Source of the DNA: CAWAND01 sp963783335
GTDB taxonomy: Bacteria; Chloroflexota; Anaerolineae; Anaerolineales; E44-bin32
Assembly: GCA_963783335.1 (NCBI GenBank)
Contig: CAWAND010000006.1
Location: forward strand, 62,001-126,000
Length of the DNA stretch: 64,000 nt
Direction: 5' to 3'
Shown here: one piece after another, positions 17,023 to 25,787 of the stretch
Layout of the letters: every line of letters starts with the position of its first letter
Position numbering within the stretch: position 1 is the first letter of the stretch
The notes under the pieces: generated by a model
What the model was told of the DNA's origin: nothing
The model's database searches: none
Seen by the model: the letters and a program-made list of their open reading frames with translations, nothing else
Translations under genes and position numbers: made by a program

Positions 17023-18678
17023 TCAGGCGGCAGATTCAAATTCAGGGGACCGCAGCTCAGGCACCTTTCCGGTCTTGGCCTTACGTTCAACGACAGCTTG
17101 CAGGAACCCTTGAAAGAGGGGGTGTGGCCGATCCGGGCGGGAGAGGAACTCTGGGTGAAACTGGCTCCCCACCATGAACGGATGCTCCCTGAGCTCTGCG
17201 ATTTCAACCAGGCGCCCATCGGGTGACAGACCAGAGAAATCCATGCCTCGATCGCCGAACAGTTCGCGATAGGTGTTGTTGAACTCAAATCGGTGGCGGT
17301 GGCGTTCCTCCACCTTTGATTTCCCATACGCCGAAGCCGCACGCGTACCGGGCACGAGGCTGCATGGGTAGAGGCCAAGCCGCATCGTCCCACCCATATC
17401 GCCGACTTCTTTCTGGTCTGGCATCAGATCGATCACAGGATGAGGCGTCGTTCGATCGAATTCCGTTGAATTGGCATCTTCCGTACCGAGAACATGCCGA
17501 CCGAATTCGATCACCATCACCTGCATTCCTAGACACAGACCCAGATAGGGAACTTGGTGCTGGCGAGCGAAACGTGCAGCCGCTATTTTGCCTTCAATGC
17601 CGCGCGAGCCGAAACCGCCGGGCACGATGATCCCATCCGCACTCTCCAATTCATCCCAGCCTTTGCCCTTCTCAAGCTCGGCGGAATGCAGCCACAGGAT
17701 CTCGGCTTTGACGCCTGCGCCCAAGGAGGCATGCCGAACCGCCTCACGAACGCTCATGTAGGCATCCTGCAATTCGACGTATTTGCCGACCAGAGCTATT
17801 CGAACAACCGGGCGCGTTTCCCTTTCACGGTCAACAAGAGCCTCCCACGAGGTCCAATCCGGTCGACGCGCCGCTTCCAGGCCCAGTCGGTTGACCAGAT
17901 ATTCACCTAGTCCCTCCCTCTCCAAGATCAAGGGAACCTCGTAGAGCATGGGTGTGGTCGTCAATGGGATGACGGCTTTTGTTTCGACATCACAGAAGAG
18001 CGCGATCTTCGAACGAAGTTCCTCCCCGACAACGTGGTCTGAACGGGCGATAATGACATCCGGAGATATGCCAATGCCGCGCAGTTCCCTCACCGAGTGC
18101 TGGGTTGGCTTGGTCTTGAGCTCATCCGTCGCTCCGATGTGGGGCAGCCAAGTCACGTGGACGTAGAGGCTGTTCTCCCGGCCGACGTCGGCCCGCATCT
18201 GCCTAAGGGCCTCCAGGAAGGGAAGCGATTCGATATCGCCCACCGTTCCGCCCACCTCAACCAACACGACTTCGGCGTTGGTGCTGCGCGGGACCATCCC
18301 AATCCGTCGTTTGATTTCGTTGGTGATGTGGGGAATGACCTGAATCGTGCCGCCAAGGAAATCGCCCCGTCGTTCCTGGGCGATGACATCCGAGTAGATC
18401 TGGCCGGTCGTGACATTGCAGACCTTGCTCAAACTGGCGTCTATGAACCTTTCATAGTGGCCCAAGTCAAGGTCCGTCTCTGAGCCATCGTCGAGCACGA
18501 ACACTTCTCCGTGCTGGTACGGGCTCATGGTGCCGGGGTCGACATTGATGTATGGATCCAGCTTCTGCACGGCAACCTTGAAGCCGCGTTCCTTCAGCAG
18601 CTTACCAAGGGCGGCCGTGGCCACCCCCTTGCCTACCGAGCTGACAACTCCCCCTGTCAAGAAAATGTACTTTGTCAT
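17023..18678 (-). CDS. pyrG: CTP synthase (glutamine hydrolysing)
   Basis: PyrG makes CTP from UTP, ATP and glutamine. The synthetase domain starts TKYIFLTGGVVSSVGKGVA and contains the UTP site region GTMSPYQHGEVFVLDDGSETDLDLGHYERF. The C-terminal glutamine amidotransferase shows the nucleophile in LGLCLGMQ and the His-Glu pair in SQFHPEFLSRP. I chose ATG 18678 rather than GTG 18690 because GGGAGGG lies just upstream of 18678. It replaces trmD-rplS, which usually follow rimM in this cluster. Confidence 0.96.
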   Translation of the reverse strand: MTKYIFLTGGVVSSVGKGVATAALGKLLKERGFKVAVQKLDPYINVDPGTMSPYQHGEVFVLDDGSETDLDLGHYERFIDASLSKVCNVTTGQIYSDVIAQERRGDFLGGTIQVIPHITNEIKRRIGMVPRSTNAEVVLVEVGGTVGDIESLPFLEALRQMRADVGRENSLYVHVTWLPHIGATDELKTKPTQHSVRELRGIGISPDVIIARSDHVVGEELRSKIALFCDVETKAVIPLTTTPMLYEVPLILEREGLGEYLVNRLGLEAARRPDWTSWEALVDRERETRPVVRIALVGKYVELQDAYMSVREAVRHASLGAGVKAEILWLHSAELEKGKGWDELESADGIIVPGGFGSRGIEGKIAAARFARQHQVPYLGLCLGMQVMVIEFGRHVLGTEDANSTEFDRTTPHPVIDLMPDQKEVGDMGGTMRLGLYPCSLVPGTRAASAYGKSKVEERHRHRFEFNNTYRELFGDRGMDFSGLSPDGRLVEIAELREHPFMVGSQFHPEFLSRPDRPHPLFQGFLQAVVERKAKTGKVPELRSPEFESAA

Positions 18679-18721
18679 TCGCCCTCCCACCTTGGCAGGC
18701 TCGCCTCCGCTTGGGCGCGCC

Positions 18722-18763
18722 CGAAATAAAGATGAAGCGCCGGCCCTTTTGGGGTGCCGGCGC
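18722..18763 (-). terminator. GC-rich hairpin in the rimM-pyrG gap (terminator or pyrG leader attenuator)
   Basis: On the minus strand GCGCCGG (complement of 18757-18763) pairs with CCGGCGC (complement of 18737-18743), with an inner CCC/GGG pairing, followed by TTCATCTTTATTT. It could end the ffh-to-rimM transcript. Because a promoter-like sequence lies upstream at 18809-18838, it may instead sit inside the pyrG leader as an attenuator. The T-tract is imperfect. Confidence 0.5.
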
Positions 18764-18808
18764 AGTTGCCAATCTTACTGGGGTTCCTGTTTCCAGGGTG
18801 CATGAAGA

Positions 18809-18838
18809 AGTCTAGCACATAGCTTCGAATGACGTCAA
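18809..18838 (-). promoter_or_regulatory. Possible pyrG promoter (TTGACG-N18-TAGACT)
   Basis: On the minus strand TTGACG (complement of 18833-18838) and TAGACT (complement of 18809-18814) are 18 nt apart, just after the rimM stop. Transcription from here would pass the hairpin at 18737-18763 before pyrG. Confidence 0.45.
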
Positions 18839-18867
18839 GTCGGATGTGCTCCGGCTCACTTACAAGT

Positions 18868-19426
18868 CTACTCCTGAACCTCCCGCAGGCCCGGGATGAG
18901 CGTGACAGTCAGTACACCCAGTTCCAAGTCAACCGAGCGGACGACCGAATCAATGGCCGGGATGAGAAGATCTTTCTCGGCCCGTCCGCCCACCACATAG
19001 ACATCGTTGGCGCCGGTCACTATGATTCTGGTTACGCTGCCCAACGTCTCACCTTCGTCGCTCACCACCTTCAATCCCAAAATCTGCCAATGGTAGTACG
19101 AACCGGACTCAAGCTCCTCAGCGTCGGCCGTCGGGATATGGATCTCTGCCGCACGGAGTTCCTTCCGCATCATCCCTGCTCGCAAGACCATCCAGCCGGA
19201 CGATATAGCGATTCTGATGAGGTCGCACGTCAGCGACGTCCATCGGCATTCGTTGATCGCCGACATAGACGGTGATCCCTGGCTTGATGCTGGCCATCAA
19301 CTCAGGGGCCCCCTCGACCAGGACATCTCCGCGCACGCCATGCGGACGTATGACACGCCCGGCAACCAAGTATTGGCCAGGTTGCCGGGCGCGTTCATTG
19401 AGTTCTTTGAAGGATTTTTTCGCCAC
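18868..19426 (-). pseudogene. rimM: 16S rRNA processing protein RimM, frameshifted by one base
   Basis: RimM assists maturation of the 30S head around S19. The N-terminal beta barrel is read in one frame (YLVAGRVIRPHGVRGDVLVEG through VRLDGLASRDDAE) and the PRC-barrel part in another (ELRAAEIHIPTADAEELE through TGANDVYVVGG). Removing one C at about 19161-19166 on the plus strand joins them as DDAEELRAAEIHIP, the expected family sequence. The start is a GTG at 19426, 7 nt after the khpA stop; a later start is possible. The order rpsP-khpA-rimM is the standard one. Likely a sequencing error, since RimM is important for growth. Confidence 0.85.
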
Positions 19427-19433
19427 GTCGGCT

Positions 19434-19661
19434 TCAGGGAATATCGAGCGTGGCCCGCGTCCCCTGCTGCGTGGCTGACACGCGAAGCAGCGCTCGCATA
19501 GCGTTGGCCACACGGCCGCCTCGGCCGATCACTCGGCCCTTGTCTTCGTCAGCAACGATGAGCTCAAATCGAATGCGACCCCGTTCGAGATGCTGCTTTA
19601 CCTCGACTTGAGTCGGATCGTCAACGAGCGACTTGGCCACATACTCGATGAGTTCTTGCAT
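19434..19661 (-). CDS. khpA: KH-domain RNA-binding protein KhpA
   Basis: 75 residues, the typical size. The KH signature GRVIGRGGRVANAMRALL contains the GxxG loop (GRGG) that grips single-stranded RNA. KhpA proteins bind many RNAs and in Firmicutes pair with KhpB to affect cell division. Position between rpsP and rimM is the conserved context. Confidence 0.93.
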   Translation of the reverse strand: MQELIEYVAKSLVDDPTQVEVKQHLERGRIRFELIVADEDKGRVIGRGGRVANAMRALLRVSATQQGTRATLDIP

Positions 19662-19705
19662 AAGTCGCTGTGCCTCCAGGAGACTGATCCGTTCACTTGA
19701 TGAGA

Positions 19706-20524
19706 TCAGTCCTTGTCGTCAGCCTCGGCCTCGCCCTTGTCAGCGTCTTCGTCTGCCTTGGCGTCCGAATCTCCCGCTTTATCCTTTTCTTCATCGTCAG
19801 GAGCTTCTGTCTGCTGCTCAGCCTCGGCTTCCGGCTCAGCCGCGGAGTCTTTCCCTGCCAACTCATCTGACTTGTCCGTGGGCTCGGCTTCGGAGTCCGC
19901 TTCGCCGTCCGATGCCGGCTCGTCTTCCCCTTTGGCCTCTGGTGCCGATTCCGGTTCAGCAGAGGCTTCAACCTCGGACTCTGGCGCCGTTTCCGGTTCG
20001 GCAGATGCCTCGGCATCGCCGTCTGGCTCCGTCTCCGCCGCCGGCTCGCTTTCCCCTTCCGGTTCAGCGGGGGCCTCGGTGGCGGGCACGGCCTCAGCCG
20101 GGGTCTCGGCTGACGCTGCGGCTTCAGCCCCTTCGTCTTCCGCTTCTTTCGCCTTGGCCTTCTTGGATGGACGCGAGCGGGTGAAATCCTCCCGACGCGT
20201 GCGCGGGTCGACCTCGGGCACAGACGCTTCGGCTTCCTGTACGAGGGTTTCGATATCTTCGCCGGCCTTGAAGCGCTCCCAGCGCTCCCAAGTGCCCAGT
20301 GCGTTGAGGGCTGAGCGCACGGCGTCTGTCGGCTGAGCTCCGTTGCTCAGCCAGTGAAACAGCCGGGCTTCGTCGACGCTGACCGTTGCCGGCTCTGTTC
20401 TTGGATTATAGTGGCCGAGGATCTCTAAGAAGCGACCATCGCGCGGGCTTCGTTTGTCAGTCGCCACGATACGAAAACTGGGCTGGTTACGCGCGCCAAC
20501 CCGGCGCAGTCTGATACGAACCAT
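19706..20524 (-). CDS. rpsP: 30S ribosomal protein S16 with a ~190-residue acidic, low-complexity tail
   Basis: The first ~80 residues are an ordinary S16: MVRIRLRRVGARNQPSFRIV, then RDGRFLEILGHYNPR and LSNGAQPTDAVRSAL. S16 binds 16S rRNA early in 30S assembly and is normally 80-100 residues. Here the frame continues to 272 residues, first with a basic KKAKAK patch and then a long Glu/Asp/Ala/Pro/Ser-rich, almost lysine-free stretch of short imperfect repeats such as EASAEPE. The tail is likely disordered and very acidic, unusual for a protein embedded in rRNA. AGGAGA precedes the ATG. It is followed by khpA and rimM and preceded by ffh. Confidence 0.93.
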   Translation of the reverse strand: MVRIRLRRVGARNQPSFRIVATDKRSPRDGRFLEILGHYNPRTEPATVSVDEARLFHWLSNGAQPTDAVRSALNALGTWERWERFKAGEDIETLVQEAEASVPEVDPRTRREDFTRSRPSKKAKAKEAEDEGAEAAASAETPAEAVPATEAPAEPEGESEPAAETEPDGDAEASAEPETAPESEVEASAEPESAPEAKGEDEPASDGEADSEAEPTDKSDELAGKDSAAEPEAEAEQQTEAPDDEEKDKAGDSDAKADEDADKGEAEADDKD

Positions 20525-20645
20525 GTGCTATCTCTCTCCTGTAGGTTGTCTCAATCGAAGAACACTTTCCCTTGGTCGTCTTGGAGAGAGGGACGAGCCG
20601 GAAGGAGGGCTCGACATGTTCCCGACGACGCGCGGGCCTGAGTTC

Positions 20646-21968
20646 TCATCGGATGAGGCTGGACAACTTGGGAATACCACCTTTGCCCAGCATCTGGAAA
20701 ACCTTGCGCATCTGCTGATATTGGCGCAGGGTCTGATTGACTTCTTGTACGGTTGTCCCCGAGCCTGATGCCACCCGCCGTTTCCGGCTGGCGTTCAGGA
20801 TCTTCGGGTTCCGCCTTTCGTCCGGGGTCATCGAACTGATGATGGCCTCAGTGTGAGCCAGACGGAGCTCGGCCTCCTGTTGGTCAAATCCGGCTGCCTT
20901 GTCGGTCAAGCCAACCGGCAGCATCTCCAGCAGTTTTCCCATGGGACCCATTTTCCGCACCTGGGCAAGCTGTTGACCGAAGTCCTGGAGATCGAACTCG
21001 CCCTGCGTCAGCCGCTTCACCTGATCCTCGGCCTGTGTGACATCGAACTGGGCTTCGGCCTTTTCAAGCAAACCGACCACATCGCCCATGCCGAGAATGC
21101 GTGACGCCATGCGAGAGGGATCGAAGACCTCTAAGTCTTCCAGTCTCTCCCCGGTCCCCACGAATTTTATCGGAACTCCGCTGACTGCGCGCATCGAGAT
21201 TGCTGCTCCGCCGCGGGCATCTCCATCAAGCTTGGTCAGGATCAGGCCGGTCAGCCCGAGGAACTCGACGAACCCTTGGGCGATATGGACCGCCTCCTGC
21301 CCCGTCATCGCATCGGCGACCAGGATGATTTCGTTGGGTTTGATGGAGTCTGCCAGGCTCTTGAGCTCACCCATCAGCGCATCATCCATTTGGGATCGGC
21401 CCGCACTGTCGATAACGACTACCGACGCGCCGGCTTTTGCTGCTGCCTCGACGCCCTTTGAAGCCACCTGATCGGGATCAAGACCGGTTTCATGGAAGAC
21501 GGGTATCGATGCCGATTCGCCGAGGATCATCAGCTGCTCGACGGCGGCTGGCCGCTGGATATCGGCTGCCACCATCCAAACTCGCTCACCCTCATGGCGG
21601 AGACGGGATGCCAGTTTTGCAGCCGTAGTCGTCTTCCCAGATCCCTGCAATCCGACAAGGAGGATTGGGCGCGGGGGCTGGCCGCTGAGCTGAAGTGGGA
21701 CCGGTGATCCCAGCGTTTCGACCAGACCCTCGTATAGAGCCCTCAGGACCTGCTGGGAGGGATTGAGCGCACGCGCAACATCTTCGCTCAACGCTCTTGT
21801 ACGGACGCGATCAAGCAGCGGCTTGACCAATGTGAAATGGACATCGGCTTCCAGGAGCGCGCGCCGAAGTTCGCCGATCGCCTGGTCGACGTCCTTTTCG
21901 CTCAGCTTGCCATGTCGTGCAAGCTCGCGGAAAACGACTTGAATCCGCTGGGTAAGCGTTTGAAACAA
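20646..21968 (-). CDS. ffh: Signal recognition particle protein Ffh
   Basis: Ffh binds 4.5S RNA and signal sequences and delivers ribosomes to FtsY. The N domain is helical (1-90). The GTPase G1 motif GLQGSGKTT starts at 106, followed by AADIQRPAA, DSAGR and TKLDGDARGG. The C-terminal M domain begins around residue 330 and carries RRVASGSGTTVQEVNQ, the RNA-binding segment. The start is TTG with AGGG upstream. It heads the ffh-rpsP-khpA-rimM cluster. Confidence 0.96.
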   Translation of the reverse strand: MFQTLTQRIQVVFRELARHGKLSEKDVDQAIGELRRALLEADVHFTLVKPLLDRVRTRALSEDVARALNPSQQVLRALYEGLVETLGSPVPLQLSGQPPRPILLVGLQGSGKTTTAAKLASRLRHEGERVWMVAADIQRPAAVEQLMILGESASIPVFHETGLDPDQVASKGVEAAAKAGASVVVIDSAGRSQMDDALMGELKSLADSIKPNEIILVADAMTGQEAVHIAQGFVEFLGLTGLILTKLDGDARGGAAISMRAVSGVPIKFVGTGERLEDLEVFDPSRMASRILGMGDVVGLLEKAEAQFDVTQAEDQVKRLTQGEFDLQDFGQQLAQVRKMGPMGKLLEMLPVGLTDKAAGFDQQEAELRLAHTEAIISSMTPDERRNPKILNASRKRRVASGSGTTVQEVNQTLRQYQQMRKVFQMLGKGGIPKLSSLIR

Positions 21969-22075
21969 AGTCTTGTGTCCCTTAGATGCAATCCGCCGAT
22001 CGGACTCTGCCTGTGGGGCAGCAGCCGGCCGGCGGTGACATGGTCTGGTACTGAAATGGCCCGTTTGGCATGCTC

Positions 22076-22104
22076 ATTCTAGCCGCGAGCCCCGAGGCGG
22101 TCAA
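22076..22104 (-). promoter_or_regulatory. Promoter of ffh (TTGACC-N17-TAGAAT)
   Basis: On the minus strand TTGACC (complement of 22099-22104) and TAGAAT (complement of 22076-22081) are 17 nt apart, 107 nt before the ffh start codon. It is the best promoter match between ffh and the upstream RodA-PBP gene. Confidence 0.65.
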
Positions 22105-22152
22105 GGGAGGCGCGCTGCAGGCGTCGAACGCATGCCCAGAAGGTCCCCCTTT

Positions 22153-24831
22153 TCAAGGTTGCGGTGAGCTGGCAGAGGCAAGCAATCCCTGCCCAATACT
22201 GCGGGCTTGCATGGGGTCGCCCTGCTCGAGCGCGATCACCACAAGGATCGGACTCTCCTTCGACGCAGTGGCGCCTTCATACCATGCCAAGTGTGAGTTT
22301 CCCGAACCGGAAATGGCATAGCCTGTCATCTCAAACCACGGGCCATTTGGGCTGGTCATGGCGGCCCGAGCACTTGCGGCAGCGGCCGAAGACAGGGAGA
22401 TCCTCCCCTGCGATTCGACAGGCAAGGTCTGCCAGGCTGAGCCGGGAGATCGCACAGCCTCGACGAGCTGTAGTGCCGGTAGGCCGCCGTCAGTGACGAG
22501 TGCGGAGAACGCACGCGCCATTTGAAGGGGACTCACCGTCAGATTTCCCTGGCCTACCGATTCCAGGCCTGCCTGGGCTGGCGGGGCGGGAAACGCCACG
22601 CGACCTGCAGCGGTCTCAATGCGCAGCGAGGGCTGCCTTCCGAATCCGAATGCCTGTGCCATGGCCGACAACGCATCCGAACCAAGGGACTGACCAAGTG
22701 CGTAGAAGGGCATTGGGCAGCCAGCTCTGAGCGCAGCCGCATAGGTTCCTTCGGCGGTTGCGGGAAGCGGCTGCACACAACCCAGCTCCTGGCCGTCCAC
22801 CGGCACAGGCAGGCTCAGATCTCTCACGGCCTGGTCGGGGACCACTCCGGTGTGTTCAAGAGCCCATGCAAAGACAAAAGGAGCAAGCGCCGTCCCCGGC
22901 TGGTATTCTCCCTGACTTGCCCGGTTGAGGAGCGGGGAAAGGTCACTGCTGGTCAAGGTGGGCCAAGTTTCTTCCAAGCGGTTGGGGTTAAAGGTCGGGG
23001 ATGAGGCCAGCGCGAGCAAACGGCCGCTGGACGGATCAAGCAAGACAGCCGCCCCCACTTGGCCGGACAAGGATTGCATCGCCAATGATTGAAAGCCTGC
23101 ATCCAACGTTAGTCTTACATCGTATCCAGCGGGCGGCGTGCCCTGGATGAGCTTGTGCCAGAAGATCTTTTGGACATCGTATCCGGCTTCGCCCCGCAGG
23201 TAACTGTCCATCGATAGCTCGACCCCGGACTGCCCGTAGACCGTTGAGTCATACCCAATCACGGGGGCCACGGCCGGGTCTGGGTAGACACGCTGATAGT
23301 CACCACGCTCTCCCTCTGTCTCGGCCAACTGCTTCCCCTTGCGATCAAGGATTTGGCCTCGAGGGGATTCCCTCTCGGCCAGCGCCCGGCGCGGGTTGTC
23401 GGTTCGGTTGACCAAGGCAGGCGCCCGATAGAGAGTCCACCAGCCCAATACGATGGCCAGAGCTACCCACGCCAGGGAAAAACCGAGCTGGATATTCAGA
23501 AACGAAGGAAGGAATTGTGACTGCTTCTGATGGCCACCAGAAATATGGACCAGAAATGAGAGCCCGACCAGACTGGTGAGGAGCGATGATCCACCGTAGG
23601 ACACAAAGGGAAGCGTCACGCCGGTCAGCGGCAGAAGGCGGACAACCCCACCGATAATGATGACGCTTTGCAGGCCAAATCCGATAGAGACCCCGGCAGC
23701 CAGGATGACGGCAAATGGATCCCGAGCTCGGCTTGCTGCTCGGAGGCCGCGGCTGACCAGGACCGCGACCAATCCTATCAGCGCCAGACCGCCGATCATC
23801 CCCCACTCCTCTGTGATTGCTGCGAAGATGAAATCAGTGTGGGCAGCCGGCACAAAACCGGGTGAACCAAACCCCGGCCCACTCCCCAAGAGCCCGCCCG
23901 AGGCAATGGCAATCAAAGACTGCACGATCTGATAGGCGTTGCCTGAGGGGTCCGACCATGGATTGAGCCATGCCTGGATCCGCAAGCGAACGATCCCGAT
24001 GAAGAGCCAGCCCAACAGCCCCCCTGCACCAGCCGCAACAATCGCCCCTAGGAGCGCTTTCCAACTGCCGAAGGCCGCGTAGGCCAGGACCGCCAGAAGG
24101 CCAACAAAGAAGGTTCCGGTCCCCAGGTCACGCTGCGCGATCACAAGAAGGACGGATAGGCCGCCAATTGCCCACAGCGGGGCAAATTCGGCCCGACCGA
24201 ACTTTTGCGCGTGGCCCCATACCAAGCGATCCCCGAAATACGACGCCAAAAACACAATCAGGAGCAGCCGAAGGACTTCGGAGGGCTGGAAATACAAGCC
24301 GCAGCAGCCGAGCCAAAGGTGCGGTTCCCCGCCCGACGGGTTGGTACCCAGAAGCAGGGTCAAACCCATCAGCAGGATAGCGCCCGTCATCCACAGGTAG
24401 CGATATCGCCGCAGCCAGCCCAAATCAGATGGCCGACGAAAGACTTGAATCAGGACCACGGTTCCGACCAGAAACCAGGCCGTCTGACGAGCGCCGAAGC
24501 TGGGAAGCAGCCGCCAGATGGTCAGCGTCCCCCATCCCGACAGCAGATAGGCGATGGGTAGAAGCATTGGATCGCGATTGGGCTTGGAGCGTGCGAGAAC
24601 CCTGCGCACGGCCCACGCAGAGCCCATCCATACCGGGAGCACACTGAAGGGAGCCAGGCGAGCGGCTGTGAACTGCCAGCGGTCAAGTCTGGCCGAAGGC
24701 GCCAGGGCCAAGGCCAAAGCGGTCAGACCCAGAAAGAGAAACGCGAGGGCGAAGAAATGTCCCTCGCGTTGGGCATTCTTGGCCGCCGCCTCAGGAAAGG
24801 TATCGATCGACGAGGAGAGATAGGCGTTCAC
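22153..24831 (-). CDS. RodA/FtsW-type SEDS glycosyltransferase fused to a PBP domain lacking its active site
   Basis: An 892-residue fusion. Residues ~25-460 are a multi-pass SEDS protein with FQPSEVLRLL (181-190), QRDLGTGTF (233-241), HTDFIF (331-336, region of the putative catalytic aspartate) and LPFVSYGGSSL (407-417); SEDS proteins polymerise peptidoglycan glycan strands. Residues ~480-890 resemble a class B PBP (SPRGQILDRKGKQLAE, AAVLLDPSSGRLLALAS, GQGNLTVSPLQMA). All three transpeptidase motifs are missing: SxxK is replaced by TALA in YQPGTALAPF (646-649), SxN by GCP (704-706) and KTG by SGSG (841-844). The PBP half is therefore probably a non-catalytic partner. The GTG start overlaps mtnP by 41 nt. 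Class B PBPs normally activate SEDS enzymes in trans. Confidence 0.9.
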   Translation of the reverse strand: MNAYLSSSIDTFPEAAAKNAQREGHFFALAFLFLGLTALALALAPSARLDRWQFTAARLAPFSVLPVWMGSAWAVRRVLARSKPNRDPMLLPIAYLLSGWGTLTIWRLLPSFGARQTAWFLVGTVVLIQVFRRPSDLGWLRRYRYLWMTGAILLMGLTLLLGTNPSGGEPHLWLGCCGLYFQPSEVLRLLLIVFLASYFGDRLVWGHAQKFGRAEFAPLWAIGGLSVLLVIAQRDLGTGTFFVGLLAVLAYAAFGSWKALLGAIVAAGAGGLLGWLFIGIVRLRIQAWLNPWSDPSGNAYQIVQSLIAIASGGLLGSGPGFGSPGFVPAAHTDFIFAAITEEWGMIGGLALIGLVAVLVSRGLRAASRARDPFAVILAAGVSIGFGLQSVIIIGGVVRLLPLTGVTLPFVSYGGSSLLTSLVGLSFLVHISGGHQKQSQFLPSFLNIQLGFSLAWVALAIVLGWWTLYRAPALVNRTDNPRRALAERESPRGQILDRKGKQLAETEGERGDYQRVYPDPAVAPVIGYDSTVYGQSGVELSMDSYLRGEAGYDVQKIFWHKLIQGTPPAGYDVRLTLDAGFQSLAMQSLSGQVGAAVLLDPSSGRLLALASSPTFNPNRLEETWPTLTSSDLSPLLNRASQGEYQPGTALAPFVFAWALEHTGVVPDQAVRDLSLPVPVDGQELGCVQPLPATAEGTYAAALRAGCPMPFYALGQSLGSDALSAMAQAFGFGRQPSLRIETAAGRVAFPAPPAQAGLESVGQGNLTVSPLQMARAFSALVTDGGLPALQLVEAVRSPGSAWQTLPVESQGRISLSSAAAASARAAMTSPNGPWFEMTGYAISGSGNSHLAWYEGATASKESPILVVIALEQGDPMQARSIGQGLLASASSPQP

Positions 24832-25654
24832 GAACGTCTTCCGGGATGTGGTTGGGGGAGGTCGTCAGGGCGTTTCTCAGCGCGGAACCGCACGCACAAT
24901 GTCTTTCTTCCGGCATTTGGGCTACGGCCCGGCGAATGGCGCGCTGAGCGAGTTCTGTGTTGGCCTCAACAGTATCCATGACCATGTCAACGTTCACGGG
25001 TTCCTCTGATGTCCGCCAGACGTCATAGTCGGTGACATGGGCGATAACCGCGTAGCACAGCTCGGCTTCGCGAGCGAGGAACGCTTCCGTGCTGGTCGTC
25101 ATTCCCACGATAGACATCCCCCAGGCTCGGTAGGTGTTGGACTCCGCCCGAGTGGAAAAGCGCGGTCCCTCGATGGTCACGAACGCCCCGCCGCGATGCA
25201 CCGTCCCATCTTCGGCAGCAATGCTCTCGGCGATCAGGGACGATAGCTGCGGGCAGAAAGGATCCGCCACACTCACATGCGCTACCATGCCACGGCCGAA
25301 GAAACTCGTCTGGCGCTTGCGAGTGTTGTCGTAGATCTGATCCGGCACGACGATGTCTCCAGGTGCAAAGTCCTCACGCAGCGAGCCACAGGCGCTGACA
25401 GAGATCACACGCCGGACTCCCAGCTGCTTGAGGGCATAGATATTAGCGCGGTAGTTGATCTCCGAAGGAGGGATGATGTGGCCAAGGCCATGGCGGGCCA
25501 GAAAGACCACCGACCGGCCGTCCAGCTCGCCCAATGCCAAGCGTGAACTTGGCTGCCCGAAGGGTGTTTCGACCTCTATTTGCTCGCGGATCTGCAGGCC
25601 CCGCATTTCATAAAGCCCGGAGCCCCCAATCACGCCGATCTCTGCATCTTGCAT
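24791..25654 (-). CDS. mtnP: S-methyl-5'-thioadenosine phosphorylase (MTAP family)
   Basis: Cleaves 5'-methylthioadenosine with phosphate into adenine and methylthioribose 1-phosphate, salvaging the by-product of polyamine and related synthesis. Family motifs: IGVIGGSGLYEM at the start, FLARHGLGHIIPPSEINYRANI (phosphate/nucleoside region), VSACGSLRE, and ATIEGPRFSTRAE-like VTIEGPRFSTRAES, then VGMTTSTEAFLARE. The length of 287 is normal. GGAGGTAAGT precedes the ATG. Its 3' end overlaps the SEDS-PBP gene. A purine-nucleoside specificity (inosine/guanosine) is possible within this family. Confidence 0.88.
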   Translation of the reverse strand: MQDAEIGVIGGSGLYEMRGLQIREQIEVETPFGQPSSRLALGELDGRSVVFLARHGLGHIIPPSEINYRANIYALKQLGVRRVISVSACGSLREDFAPGDIVVPDQIYDNTRKRQTSFFGRGMVAHVSVADPFCPQLSSLIAESIAAEDGTVHRGGAFVTIEGPRFSTRAESNTYRAWGMSIVGMTTSTEAFLAREAELCYAVIAHVTDYDVWRTSEEPVNVDMVMDTVEANTELAQRAIRRAVAQMPEERHCACGSALRNALTTSPNHIPEDVRERLSLLVDRYLS

Positions 25655-25787
25655 ACTTACCTCCGCACTGTGGCCGCGCGTAGAGATCGTATCACGCGCA
25701 TTTCCCTCAAGCGTTCCAGCCTGCGCTCAATCAGCCGCCCCGGCCCAGGCGGCTAACTGCGGCATCCCGCCACCACGGCGAGAGTAC

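Noticed and set aside
19713..20336. Long serine/alanine-rich open frame opposite the S16 tail
   Set aside because: It is the antisense shadow of the low-complexity acidic tail, with no start site or family features.
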